Assembly (NCBI GenBank): GCA_018806985.1
Contig: JADANN010000297.1
Span: 62,001-126,000 of the forward strand
Reading direction: 5' to 3'
From: Angiostrongylus vasorum
Taxonomy: Eukaryota; Nematoda; Chromadorea; Rhabditida; Metastrongylidae
DNA length: 64,000 nucleotides
The translations under genes were made by a program, and so were the position numbers. Positions 34,395 through 47,200 of this stretch are shown here, piece after piece (the first letter of the stretch is position 1; each line of letters opens with the position of its first letter). Under the pieces are notes generated by a model. That model was not told the DNA's origin and ran no database searches. It worked only from the letters and a program-made list of their open reading frames with translations.

Positions 34395-34705
34395 ATAGTT
34401 CGCGGGCAGCGCAGCGGTTAGAGGTGCCTGGAATACATTGGTTCGATCCCGCATCTTGAGCTCATCAAGCCTTCCGACCTTCGGGGTGGTCAACAAATCC
34501 TTACCAGATTTGTCTGAGAGAACAGCATCTCCGGCTTGATAGATCGGTAGGCCCCATAAGTGATTTTATAGGCTAAATATGGATTCAGCCACCTCCATGA
34601 TGATACGAATGGAGTCAAATGCATGGTGCATCCCTCAAGAGCCTAAAGTATTGTAATCCTAAAGTATGCATCAAGATCGAAGCCTAAAGTATTATCCTTT
34701 ATCCT
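34395..34705 (+). repeat. SINE family 1 copy
   Basis: tRNA-like head (GGCAGCGCAGCGGTTAGAGGTGCC, GGTTCGATCCCG), then GCTCATCAAGCCTTCC and the usual body. The 3' end shows an AAAGTATTGTAATCCT/AAAGTATTATCCTTTATCC duplication. Confidence 0.8.
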
Positions 34706-34709
34706 AACT

Positions 34710-36290
34710 CTGACAGCACCCATGATCGACATTCTTCGCGCACTTTAGAAGTTTGGTGTCTAGGTGTTTTGTCAGAGACGCCATCGCATTTTCGATGAGA
34801 CGTTCGTTAACGTTGACCGAGCTTCCTCACAATTATATCACATCCAGCCTTCCGATTTTCATAGCAAGGCCAAAAAAGACTGTGACGTAAAGAAATAGAC
34901 ACTGAATAGGGTGGATTATGTCATGTCCAACATTTTGTTAATATTCCTATTAGTTTACCAAGCATTATTCAACTTACTGAGTCTTCCAAATCACTATATT
35001 GCCAAGATATTCACATAAGTGCTCATGGACAACTAAACTATCTCCCTCCCTCATTTGACTGCATTCACCAGCTTCACCTTAAGACGGATCTTTCCGCACC
35101 TCCTTTGCAAATCGGATAGCTTTTGTTTGATCAATGATTGATTCTTCAAGAATGATGTCATCAGAAGATAAAACAATTGAAAAAATAAAGAAATAATCAA
35201 TTGAACAATATAGACTTGTCATTTTAATAGTGCCACATTTACTAGAAGTAGGGATAAATTACGACAAATTTATTTAAGCTCAATATCGTTGTCATTACGA
35301 AATATCCTTAGAGAAAATTTTCCTAGAGGATTCTTCAAATGAACGTGCTTCTTTGTAGGCGATAGGACATAGATGATAAATCTATAGACATTCGCCCATC
35401 ATTCTGACGACAACCAGCATATTTTTATTGCAAAAATACAATTTACACACTTCATTTGCGATGGTGTGACCATGATGTATTGAAAGACTCAATATTTTCA
35501 CAAACTGATAGAGCCTATTTGAATTCTGGCTGACGAAATTCTGTATATACCCAGCAGGCACGATGTGGAAAAGAGAGATCGTCATAATAAGAGTGGTAAT
35601 TTGAAAACTATAGAGATAAAAAAACTGTAATGCACCATTGTTATTGAAGACATAACGATTGAACAGAAAAAGAATGTTGTTCTTAACAGTATGCAAAAGA
35701 ACAGAATAACTACGTGTAGCCTTAAGCAGGAGTAGAGTGTCAACATGTATGAAAAGCGATAGTACTAAACGATGGTTATACTTGGATTTCTTCAAGTGTC
35801 GGAGTGTTTCCGCTCAACGCCAGACTTCCTCGTCCAGGATGGAGTGAAAGAACAGCCCGACCATGACGTGGACACGACGGTGACACTCCGGAACGAGAAG
35901 TTTTGTGCGATGCTGAGAGCAACGGTTCCTGCAGAATCCAGATCAATGACTATATGAAAATGAAAAACAGTGTAAAAAATAAAATCATTAACAAATAAGA
36001 TCGTCACCTAATGAACTGTTTTTAGTTACCACGGTTGTTGTTTCATCAACAAATTTGGAAAGAAAATTATTCTACTAATCGCTTGAAGCATTCTTTTTTG
36101 TGTACAGCATATTCTATTGAGACTACTCATTCACTATTCACATTGAAATCGTGGAATTATGAGCAGATCAAAAAGCATTAAATCCAATCAGTGCAGATGT
36201 AAAGTAACTTTGAGGCTCCATGGATTAATATGTGGAGTACACCACAAAATTTTATCCTTAAAATTTTAAAATAACACTACATTTTCGGAC
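34710..36290. other. Intergenic DNA, nothing firmly recognised
   Basis: The only notable item is a 137-codon open frame on the minus strand (35382-35795), hydrophobic but without a recognisable receptor motif. Confidence 0.4.
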
Positions 36291-36292
36291 AA

Positions 36293-36575
36293 GGGCGTGC
36301 GTGGCGCAGTGGTCGGAGGCGTCACTGCGACAGACACGTAGAATCGATCCCCGCGCCCATGGCCCACCAATCCTTCCATCCCTCCGGGGTCGGCAAATTG
36401 GTACCAGACTTGTCTGGGAGGATAGCAGCACCGGCTCGATACACTGGTAGGCCACTGCGAGTCATTGTAAAGGCCACATATGCATTCAAACACCTCCAAA
36501 AGATGCTTAATGAAGTCGAATGCATGGCGTATCCCTTAGGGATTGATCAACGTCGAGTACTTTATCCTTTATCAT
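36293..36575 (+). repeat. SINE family 1 copy, best preserved
   Basis: Close to the family consensus: GCGTGCGTGGCGCAGTGG (A box region), GAATCGATCCCC (B box), CACCAATCCTTCCATCCC, GACTTGTCTGGGAGGATAGC, and the CCCTTAGGGATTGATCAACG end followed by TTTATCCTTTATC. The copy is long enough to serve as a family reference. Confidence 0.9.
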
Positions 36576-37142
36576 TTAACACTACATTCTCATCACAAAA
36601 GCTACAGTCACAAAATAAATGCTAAAGAATTGAAGATACTGATGCTGTTTGACTAAAGTCTCTGTGAACAATAAAATTGTAGAGTCAAAATTACACAGTT
36701 TATAAAATTGCTAACAAATATTCCTAATGAAGATCGATATTGTGATAAATGAATATGGCAGACTAGGCACAAAGGGTAAAATTGGTTAGTTAAAAGCAAA
36801 GAAGACGAGCAATTCGAGTAAAAAGTTAGTACAGAAGATATTGTAAGGTTAAGGTCATCATACAGGTTATCACTTAAAGATTCTAAGATTTCGATTCAAA
36901 TGTTATTTGTTAGTCTTGATGCTTCCGCTTCATAAACGAAAAAGAATGCGAAATAGAATCTCAGACTGACACATTTCTTAGTTTCATAAAGCCTTGAAAT
37001 TATCGACCGAAACGTTTCACACGTTAAGAATTCTAAGAAAATCCTTTAGAAAAAAATCAGGACGGAGTCCTACGAATTTCCGTCAACATTGTTAGACATT
37101 AAGTTCCCTCAATCCTTTTGGGTATCAATTGAAAAGCATATA

Positions 37143-40100
37143 TTATTCATAGGCAAACTGTGGTGTAATCGGTGATTCTGGAAAAAATCGACGTGCCTGC
37201 TCCTGAAATGAACGACCAGGTATGGTGTTTGATGCGGTATCACTGGCACTACTCAACGGAGCCGATCCGAACACTGCTGACCGCTCGAAGACATCGTCAT
37301 GTGCCGGTGGAACTGTGTTCATCGTCGACGTATTCAGAGAAATTGGCGGTGGTGGAGGTGGCATTAGTGAGATCTGAACTCGACATCCTTAGAGGAACAT
37401 ATCACTCACTCCATGCTGGTGAATAAAGCCGTTAATGCACACGTCCACACGTTACGACAGGGTGAGTGATAAAATGTCTGCTATGTCATACTCAATAAAT
37501 ACGGAAATAAAGCGTCGCTTGTCCGAATTGAAAGCATCTAATAACAAACATCCTCAAGCTTTTTCGCGTAAGTCGTATGATCCAAACCGTTGTTGCCAGT
37601 GTTGTCATTATTAGTGGTAATATAGGGGTTACACAGTTATGAGTATTGGCTTAGAAGAACAACTGTTTTGTGTTAATGAAGACGATCTATAAAAGCAATG
37701 CTCTGTCTATCCTAAAACTAACGGAAACAATTAGAAGCATTTTTCTTCCATTTCTTGTTAAATGAAAATTTATGCAGTTCTCCATCAGACGTCAATTATA
37801 AAGGTATACTGGCTTTCATTGCGGTCTTCCGTTCTTCTATAGCATAATAATTATTGATATCATCAATAGTAGCAACAAAACTCCTGATTATATAAAATGT
37901 AATAGAAATAAAAGCATTGGCACCGGTGAATTGAGGTTGTTGTACTGGTCAGGAACTGCAGCTTGATTAGAAGCATAAGTCTGATATTGCAGTTGCAGCT
38001 TCTTCTTCGACTGTTTATTTTTATCGCACTGACGATAAAGACCGAAAAACACACAAATGTTGAGAAACAACAGACCGCAACCAACGGCTACAGTAACTGA
38101 CAACATAGTACTGTAGTGACCACTGGCTACAGCAACAGTGTCATTTGGTGGAGGAGTTGCTAATGGTGGCTTCACTGAAAGAATATTCAAGTTTCCAAAA
38201 AAGCTAAGAAAAAAGAGAAAATAAGAAGGAAAACACAAAGTTGTTAAGGCGTGAAACAAATGGTTACAGAAAAAATATGATCAGTGGAAACGTCAGCAAT
38301 ACAAAGTTCATGCAATAGAAGACCATTTGATACCCATATTTTAAACTTTTTTAAGCTTACTGCTAGTAGTAGTTTTCTTTATATTTTCAGGTGGAGGTGA
38401 TGGTGGTAATGGTGGTGCAGGAAAAGGATGATTCACATATGGTACGAATGACTTGACACGGCCAAAAAACGAGTCCTTTTTGAAGTGATCCGGCAACAAA
38501 TGATGTTCCTGAAAATATCATTTCCAAGGAATATCTGCTGCAATTATATCGACTTGTTCAAGAAATACTAGTATTATAACCACAATGATGCTGAAATATT
38601 CGCAAAACTTCGATCCCAGGACAGATAGAACCACGACTACCCTTTCTGGCGGCTCGCGTATTACTCACTGCACGATTGAGGGCCCATGCTTTGCGGGCCT
38701 CTCAGCTAGTTTTCTACATAATGCTGCCATCAGCAATCACCCAAAAACGAAAAGAAGCTGAGCGATACGCAAAGCATAGGCGTCAGTGGTGCCATTGTGT
38801 AATACACGAGTCCCCAAAAAAGATTGTCGTGGTTCGATCTGGCCTAGGATCCAAGTTTTTCGAGTACCTTAGAAGTAATGCGGTTGTATCTCACAGCATT
38901 TCCTGCCGTGAAAAATTATAGCAAGCAATAAGTAAAAGGTGGGGCGCGGGAATCGATCCCATGTATATTGCAGGGCGCCTCCGACCACTGCTCCACACGC
39001 GCCCATTTTAAGGCTGATAACATAAGCTAAGAAAATTAGATACAAAGTTAGTAGACTAGCGAAGAGAAGAAAACATCGACGTAAAACGTTGTTTGGCATA
39101 TGAACCATTCATTCATCGGCAAACGTGTAACCACAGGAGTCAGTTGACTTGGTGGTACTGTTAACTAGAACTTGCAGATCAGTATCGAATTCTTTGAACG
39201 ATCAACAATACTGATCGGTTCTCTAACACAAGTATCCACAAATTCACATCCTTTGTTCGAAATTGAATTTTTCTAGGAATATGAATGTGTCGTTTTCCTG
39301 TTCAGCAATCGCGAGGACGGATTTTCTATGGAAGTAAGGCTGAGGTATTCTATATGAACCTAGATAAGTCCTATAAAAATATTGTACGCGTAACATGATC
39401 ATCATCGAGTCCTAAACTCCAATAATGACACCAGGAAAATGTCCGAGAAGCTTCATATCGAGATATGAACTAGAACAGGATGACGAAGGTGAGCACCTAC
39501 CTCACTCAATGATAACCACCATCCCCTGAAAATCTCAGATTGAAAGGTACACCCAGCAACATTGGACGACTCTCATTGAAGAGTACAACAATGGAAATGC
39601 CAACAAAAATGTCGCCATCAATAGGAGATACTGCTTAACTGATATCCACAGTTAGGGTTATCCATAAAAATCAGACCATTGCCTCGCATACGACTCTAAC
39701 AAAAAGGACAGATAGCCACAATTTCCGAAAAAAAAGTACCTTCACTAAAATGCCAAAACAGTTCACTTATAATGTTAAACTAGAATGCGATTGAAAAAGA
39801 CTTTTAGAAGGAAAAGACTGCAGCGCGGGTTTTCACCAAGGTGCTGAAAGGACCAACCGCAAACTCCGAGATGGTGCATTCATTGATTGGAAAGGGGCAG
39901 TAGGGAAGGTCATCAACGGTTTCGTTCTTTTTCTGCTCTGCCATTTTCAGTAACACTACATTTTAGTACGATTCAAGAGGCCAGATAAACACATATATTC
40001 GTTTCCGTTTGCAATTAGCGGCATGCTATACCGCTTGTCGATAAAGAATCGTACAAAATGCAACATCGCTAGGATCAACTTCGAACATATAAAAAACCTA

Positions 40101-41175
40101 CTTCTAGTTTTTTGTCAAAATGGTGGCTAACTGGACGCCATACAAGCATGGTGAAAGTGTGGTCAACTTTATTGAACGTGTCATTGAGAGTATCGTACCA
40201 CACCAAAGAGTGAAAGAACAGAACTTTAAACTGGATCGATTGTTGTGGACTAAGCGCAGTGTCTGCACATAGTTACACAATGACAAGTAGGTGAACTAAA
40301 AATCCGAGTAACAATCGTTGGAAAAGACAGGGCAGCCATCACAGCGACCACCGATCCCATAATAGGAGTTCTCTGCTGCGATCCCGAGAATAAAATATGC
40401 CATTTTTCGTATTTTTTCAATGGTTCAGAGTTCAACAAGAAATTATAGCAAGAGACTAGCACTCAGTCAGATTCCACTTCCAATCTCTCAATCATGTGAC
40501 AGTGAGAAGACATGTGATGGTTATATAAGCCGTAATTTACTAAATTGTTATCTGTACAAGCCTAGAAGTCTACTTTTCTAATAAATCTCCCACCACAGCG
40601 GTAGCGAAGCCGATCATCACGAGCATGACGCTCGTTTGATCCCGCCCCAGGCTCACCAAGTCTCTCATCCCTCCAGGGTTGGGAAATTGGTACCGGACTA
40701 TTCCGGGAAAAAAACCACCCTCTGCAATCCCATTGAGAACGTTCCAGCTCGCTATCTCAGGACTCCAGGGAGAATCGATCGACTAGCATTCTGTGACATC
40801 CAAGATGAAATGGAAATCCTCAAGCAGCAGCTGATGCCACACGTAAAAGTTGAAAGACCTTAGTTGATGGTGGATGCGAGGAAACCAATCGAATATGGGA
40901 AGTGCTGGAATCCGCGTAGTAGATGTGATGACGGGTCGTAGAAAAAAAGTAATAATTTTGTTCCAGGATTTTTAAAGTGAAAATGCAAAAAAAATGTCTA
41001 GACAAGAGACAAAGGATGATAATACCAATAAGAGAAAAGAACTTCGTGATCAACCTACCTCTGGTACCTCGCCACCCTCTTTTCCGGAAGAATGCAGTGC
41101 AGGGACCAAACTTGTCCAAAATCCCACTCTTGCATTCCGATAGTAGTTTTTCACACGTGGACGATCGGCTGGAAT

Positions 41176-41216
<41 letters not shown>

Positions 41217-44200
41217 GAACATCCGTTTCCTTATAGTTAGCATAATACAATACAAATTGAATAGTGTTGAAGAAAAGTAAAATCAAGGAGCATATATTTT
41301 ATACTTGCAGCTTGTATAAACTCTTGAATGACTAATTTATCACTACGTTTGAGAGTGCACTGAAATCAACGACGTCCGTCAACAAAAAGTGTGATCTAGT
41401 CGTCGATCAATAGTCATCTTTTACTCTTCACTGCAACGTTAAAATCTCTCCATAGATAGCGGTGCTCACTTATTTCCAGATATGCTTCTCTATTGGGTTG
41501 ATCAAATTGCGGCCAAGCGGTCGAGTGGAAAGCGTCACCCATCGGAAAAGACTTCAACATTGGTAACGGCTTGGATGGATCGCCTGATTTTACGAAATTT
41601 GCCACGTAATGCATCATGACCTGGGATATTCCTCGGTCCTCCGCGTTGAATCCGAAATAGAGCTGAAAAATCAGGCCACGGATAGTAAATATCCCACTGT
41701 GAAGTCAAAACAAGACAATAGTTAATATATCACACAAAAACAGACTAGTAGTAGACGACAAAAAGCCTTCTTAACGTACCTTCTCTTCTCTATCTGCACT
41801 GATAAGAGGGTAGCCGAATATATACGGGATATGATCACCAGTCAACGATCCTCTCAATCCTGAATTTGGCTGCTCGTTCATCCACGAACGGGTTTCGTGA
41901 CCAAACACGAACCTAAACCCACGCAGAAAAATGGTGAGATTCAGCAACATGTTCTTTTTAAAGCGCACAATATTTAGGCATATTAAGAATATCGTAGTAA
42001 ATGACATCGTTGAATTAGAACAAAGTAGGTAAAAACTCCAATGAAAATTCTAAAACAGACCACAAATTAAAAGAAGGTCTTTTCACAAGTTAAAAATGCG
42101 AAGTGGCGAAGTATAAAGGGATCTATAAGGAGATTAATCGATTTTCCGCCAGTATTTGCGCTCGCTTTCAGTTAAATAATTTGAAGTCCAATATAATTTA
42201 GTTATAGCCCCTACACTATTTCGGAAGCCAACATATACTTCATCACAAATGCGCCAAAGTTGCATGTTGTTTTCATCGGAAAGTATTGTTCCATTCTGGG
42301 GACCTGGAGATTTCATCATGATCTCCTTTAACTCACATAAAGGTGTTAGCCTCTTTCCGTATTTCATCCGTACTGTGCATACGAAGGGTCTCAATGAGAG
42401 GAGCGGTGAACAGAACATCATTCAGTACAGACAACACACCATTTCGTATTGATTTTGGATGGTCCTGGAATCCAAACAGTTCAAGAAAAATCAAAACATT
42501 GCACTTGCTATTGGCGTGCACAGAAAAAAAAAGGAAATTCATAGATGGATGGAAATACAAGGTCACTACACAAAGAGTAATTTCTAAAGTCTATGTATTT
42601 TCAGAGGAACCACAATGGACAGACCAGAAATGTACGACATTGGAAGCAATTATAGTAGTAATAGTAATAACAATAATAATAGTCATCAAAGCGTTATCCC
42701 CCGGAAAGGGTAATAGCGCGTTTGTTCCCCACCCCAGACGCCTTCGCTCCGGAGTTTTGCAAATATCTCAGCATCATTGAAAGTTATACTTCGCAATATA
42801 CCCCTGCCATTAAAACGATTAGGCAGTAAATAAGACGGTTAAGATAATGATAATAGTATTAATAAACAAATCCTCCCAATGGTTTACAGCCTCATTGTGG
42901 CTGTGAGGTGTTCCTGAGTGTCGGGCTGCGATGCACCGCGAGAGGATTCACCTCCGTAGGGTATCCCAAGCTGAGAAGGAGTCCACCGTCCCCATCAGGA
43001 AAACCAGGTAAGAATAAACCAATGCCAGGATCCACCACCATTCTGGTATCAAACTAGTCGCATGGTGGTAAATCTCGCTCTGATCCACAATGGCAACGAC
43101 TGCCTGTGGTGGTGACGACCTGGGGCAGACTTTGCCCAAGCTGACCTCAGGACTCCAGTGAAGCATAATGGATAAAACAGCAGAACTCCGAAAAATGGGG
43201 ATTGAGCTGGGACCCGCACAACCAGTAAGGACGGCTCGTCCAACTATCCAAGTAAGTATTAAACAAATAAGGCGTTCGGCGAAGACGAATTCCTTAGGGA
43301 TATGCCATGCATTCGATTCACTTCTCAACACTGCAGTGTTTAGCAAATGCTTTTTCCGACTCAAACAACTCCGACTTGTGGAAAATTGTCGAAGCATAGA
43401 ACCACTATTTTTTATGCTCTCAGACAAGTCTGGTAGCAATTTTCTGACCTAGAAGTGATAAATGGCTTCGTTTCTGCCTCTGGACGGAGTCGAATCACTC
43501 ACTAACCAAGCCTGTATTGCAACACACTTCTAACCACCACTTTACATGCGAGATTATGCATTACTTTATCATACAATATTAAATTCATAGCAAAAAGGCG
43601 CTGTGATTTTAATAATAAATTAATAATAAATGGACCGACTTTTCTACTACCAAAGGGAAAGGAAGTTCTCTTCTTTTCTTCTTAAAGAGAAAAACTCTTC
43701 TTAAAATGGAATGAACTTGAAAACAAGAATGAAGCCAAAGCCCAAATAACGCTCATTTGAGTTTAATTGACATGAAGCATAAAAACGAAAGGTCAGTACT
43801 TTCTTTTGCAAGGAGAAATTTCAAAAAAACAAATAAGATAGATTAAATGGAACCATCCTTCCAACGGTTTACCTCCTCATCGTGGCTAGGAGGTGTTCCT
43901 GGGGTGTCGGACTGCGATGTACAGTGGCGGGATTCCTCTCCCCGGCAGGTTCTCCAATGTTGAGAAGGAGTACGGCATTTCCATCAGGAAGCCTAGCTAA
44001 GAGTAAACCAATACCAAGATCCACCACCGTCGTGGTATCAAAGTCGCATGGTGGCAAATCTCCCTTTGATCCGCAAGGGCTGCGGCTGCTTGTGGCGGTG
44101 AAGACCTGGGGCAGACTTTGGCCAGGCTGTCCTCGGGATTCCAGGGAACCACAATGGCTTAACCAGCAAGTCTCCGAAAAATGGTGATTATGCTGGGGCC

Positions 44201-47200
44201 CGCACAACCAGTGAGGACGGGCCGTTCAAGTATCAAGTACCGAGTAAATGGAACCATGGTTGGATAGTAACAAAATCGTACAGTGCAGTAGTGTTCATTA
44301 AAAAAAATGGAACAAAAGGGATTCAAAAAATATCGAACAACCAGTGAAGCATTTTTACTAATGAGCATCGATGGATAAGAGAAAGAGGAAAAAAAACAAC
44401 TCGCCCGAGGATTTTCCCAGTCCGTGTACTCGTTGATGATGGCAGCTAGTAATTCAGATCGATGGTATTCATAAAGGTTCCGTACAAGTGTCCTTAATTA
44501 GAATCTTGACCTTAGAATGTTATTTGAAATCACATGATTTCCAACTAAGAATTACATTATAATTACACGGGCCGAAGACGACTACAAGTGCTCACCTGAA
44601 AATCTTCTGCCGCCTTTCCTTTGACAGTCCCGATTTCAAATCTTCGTTTGACAAGAGATAGTGGGCTGGATTCGAGGAGAATCCCACAAGCAGATCAATC
44701 TCACGAAACAATGATCCATATTCAGATGAGAACGATATTCGTGGTGAATTCGGAATCAGCTAAAATCAAGAAATTTTTTAGTTTGTTCGCAAAAAATATT
44801 ATTGCATCTGTGTTTTCTGTTGCTTCATGCGTGATTTAACCTTTAAAACCCATATGAAAGAAGCTGTAAGAAAAAAAACATGAATGGAACTCCAAGGGAT
44901 ATCAACAGGTTCCTTCCAATGGAAACAAATTAACTGCTTGGTTTACTTACAAAAAATAAGTAGCACATAGGTGTAAATTAAACACTTTGTTTACCTGTCC
45001 ATCAACAATAGGAGCAAAAACGCTAAGGAATGTGGGAATCTCAATGGCTTGAACAGCTTTGGTGACATTATCTGCTGGATGGTCTTGCATACAACGGAGT
45101 GTCGTGTCCACATTGTCGTTAAACACGGATGAGCGATTCCGAGGGAGACACTGGAAACGATAAACTAATAAGCCTAAGATTTTAAGTTTCTTAACGATCA
45201 ATACTGTAAATGAAAAAGTGAAATAAGTATGAGTAATGAACATTTTAAGACACCGAGTGTTTACGGAAACTTTATTGTTGATCATGAGTTTGTACACAAG
45301 TCACTCACTCCAAGATTCTCAGCAACTTGCACGAAATACTGTTGCGGATTCTGTGACATCGCCCATGGTGCTAGAGCAGTACCATCAAGAAGAATTGCCC
45401 GCCTGAATAGACGACGACCAGGTTGCGTCAACGGTGATGCCATCAGAAGAGAAACCAACGAGGCTCCCGAACCCCATCCTGAAATAATTGTAAAAGTACT
45501 TATTTAATGCAAGATCGAAAAGACACGTGTTAAAGTGTTCTTTGTGGTTTTGTTATGAAAGAAATCCCAGAGATCATCGAAGTTTTGAAAAATCTTACAA
45601 AAACATAAGATTTTACATTGTTTTGCGCATAAAGTACTAGACGATCCATTCTTCAATAATGTTTCGCTTTTTCTTCTCACAAGATTCGACAATTCATGAT
45701 TAAACAAAATGTTTTCCATGTTTTCGTCCATATTATTTGAGACGCAGATTTCACTTTACTTTTCTATACCGATGTCTTCATTCCTCTATTAAACCGTGTA
45801 GTGGCGCGTGTAGCGCAGTGGTCGGAGGCGCCGTGCAACACACACATGGGATCGATCCCCCACGCCCCTGACCCACCAAGCCTTTCATCCCTGCTTGGTC
45901 GGCAAATTGGTACCAGACTTGTCTGTGAGGATAGCAGCACTGGCTCGATACATCGGTAGACCACCGCGAGTCATTGTAAAAGCCAGATATCCATTCAATC
46001 ACCTCCAAACAATGCTTATTGAAGTCTAATGCATGTCTAATGCATGGCGCATCGCTAACCAAATGGTCAACGCTGAACATAATGATGCTGACATATGAGT
46101 AAAACATGGGACCTTAGATGAGTTTCGAACGCACGTTTACCCTTTTCGGGGGCTCACCTTGCCGCTAGTGCCGATAGAGGTTGGACATGGCCGAGATAAA
46201 GATAAGACGAAGGCCTCGGTTGGTAGATAGCATTTGAGTCCCCGGAAACGCCAATCATAGGCTCGAATCCAAACTATGGTCCAATTTTTTACAAATATCT
46301 CAGCACCCTTGTGGTTGCATTTCACATCATACCCTGCCATGAAAAAAAGAATAGGCAGTAAGTAAAGGTTACGAAACACTGAACACTTTTTTTATATACA
46401 AAAATTTGATATGAAGCCATTAATACCCCTCTTCCACACAAACATTTTATTTGGTCATCATTCCGAAAAACAAAATTTCAACTTCAAGCGCTTCGTGATG
46501 GAAACGAAAAGTCGCGGAGGACTCACTATCAATAACGATGAGCATTTAAAGAGATTCACACAGAAGACACACACTTTTGAACAACGGTTCTATGGCTTGC
46601 GAAAAAGTAGGAGTAAGTAAAACAACGACCTTAAACTCTCTGATAACTTTGGGGAGATAAAACTTCCCGACAAATAGGTACCGCATAAATAGAATGAAAA
46701 ACAGATTGTCGTTATGAACTCTGCCCTGTGATGCCTTCGCGTCATAAAAACGATTCATTTTTAATACCATTGTAATGAGAAAAACGGTAAATTGATTATG
46801 TCCAAGAACAGGTGCTTGATGATCACATCATTGGATCTTTAGTGACAATCTGATATCACATGTAGTTTCGACTACAACAAAGCCTAGCGTTCAGAAGATG
46901 TTCTATCACATAAACAGGCATGTGTTCCCCGTTGTATTAGGGCCGTGATACAGGCAGTTGTTAACCATTCATTCTTAGTATTGTTCTTCTATAGGCCAAA
47001 CATATTATGCTGTCTAATAGCTACCGTTACGTGATAGCCATCACAGAACCAAGATTGTTAAACGAGCAACTTTAGATTCAATTGCACTACTATTAAAACT
47101 TTTCATGGATAAACGAGGAAAAAACACTATACTGTGAACATCATGGAGAACAAATTGTAACTTTCCGACGATTTTATCATGAAGAATGGCGAAAGAAAAT

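Larger units (their letters stand above)
38361..40262 (-). other. glit-1: Juxtamembrane exons of the gliotactin-like gene (less certain part)
   Basis: The exons 40262-40102 (begins NTALSPQQSIQ, ends HHFDKKLE) and 38508-38361 (EHHLLPDHFKKDSFFGRVK, then a proline-rich stem PFPAPPLPPSPPPEN) have no strong family motif that I recognise. They are accepted because each is flanked by good splice sites whose phases fit both neighbours and because a stem between the esterase fold and the membrane is expected. They lie inside the parent gene. Confidence 0.65.

Noticed and set aside
35382..35795. 137-codon minus-strand open frame, hydrophobic, reminiscent of a nematode chemoreceptor
   Set aside because: No recognisable receptor motif, no partner exons, and a run of this length is expected by chance in 64 kb of AT-rich DNA.
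36300..36350. tRNA gene suggested by A and B boxes (also at 5.2, 17.8, 22.8, 34.4, 45.8 and 56.9 kb)
   Set aside because: Each is followed by the same repeat body and lacks a proper acceptor stem; these are SINE heads, not tRNA genes.
42134..42333. Minus-strand frame (ICDEVYVGFRNSVGAITKLYW) that looked like an esterase exon
   Set aside because: The flanking exons 42464-42337 and 41912-41780 join directly in phase and continue the esterase fold (NTFM-FVFGHE), leaving no place for it.
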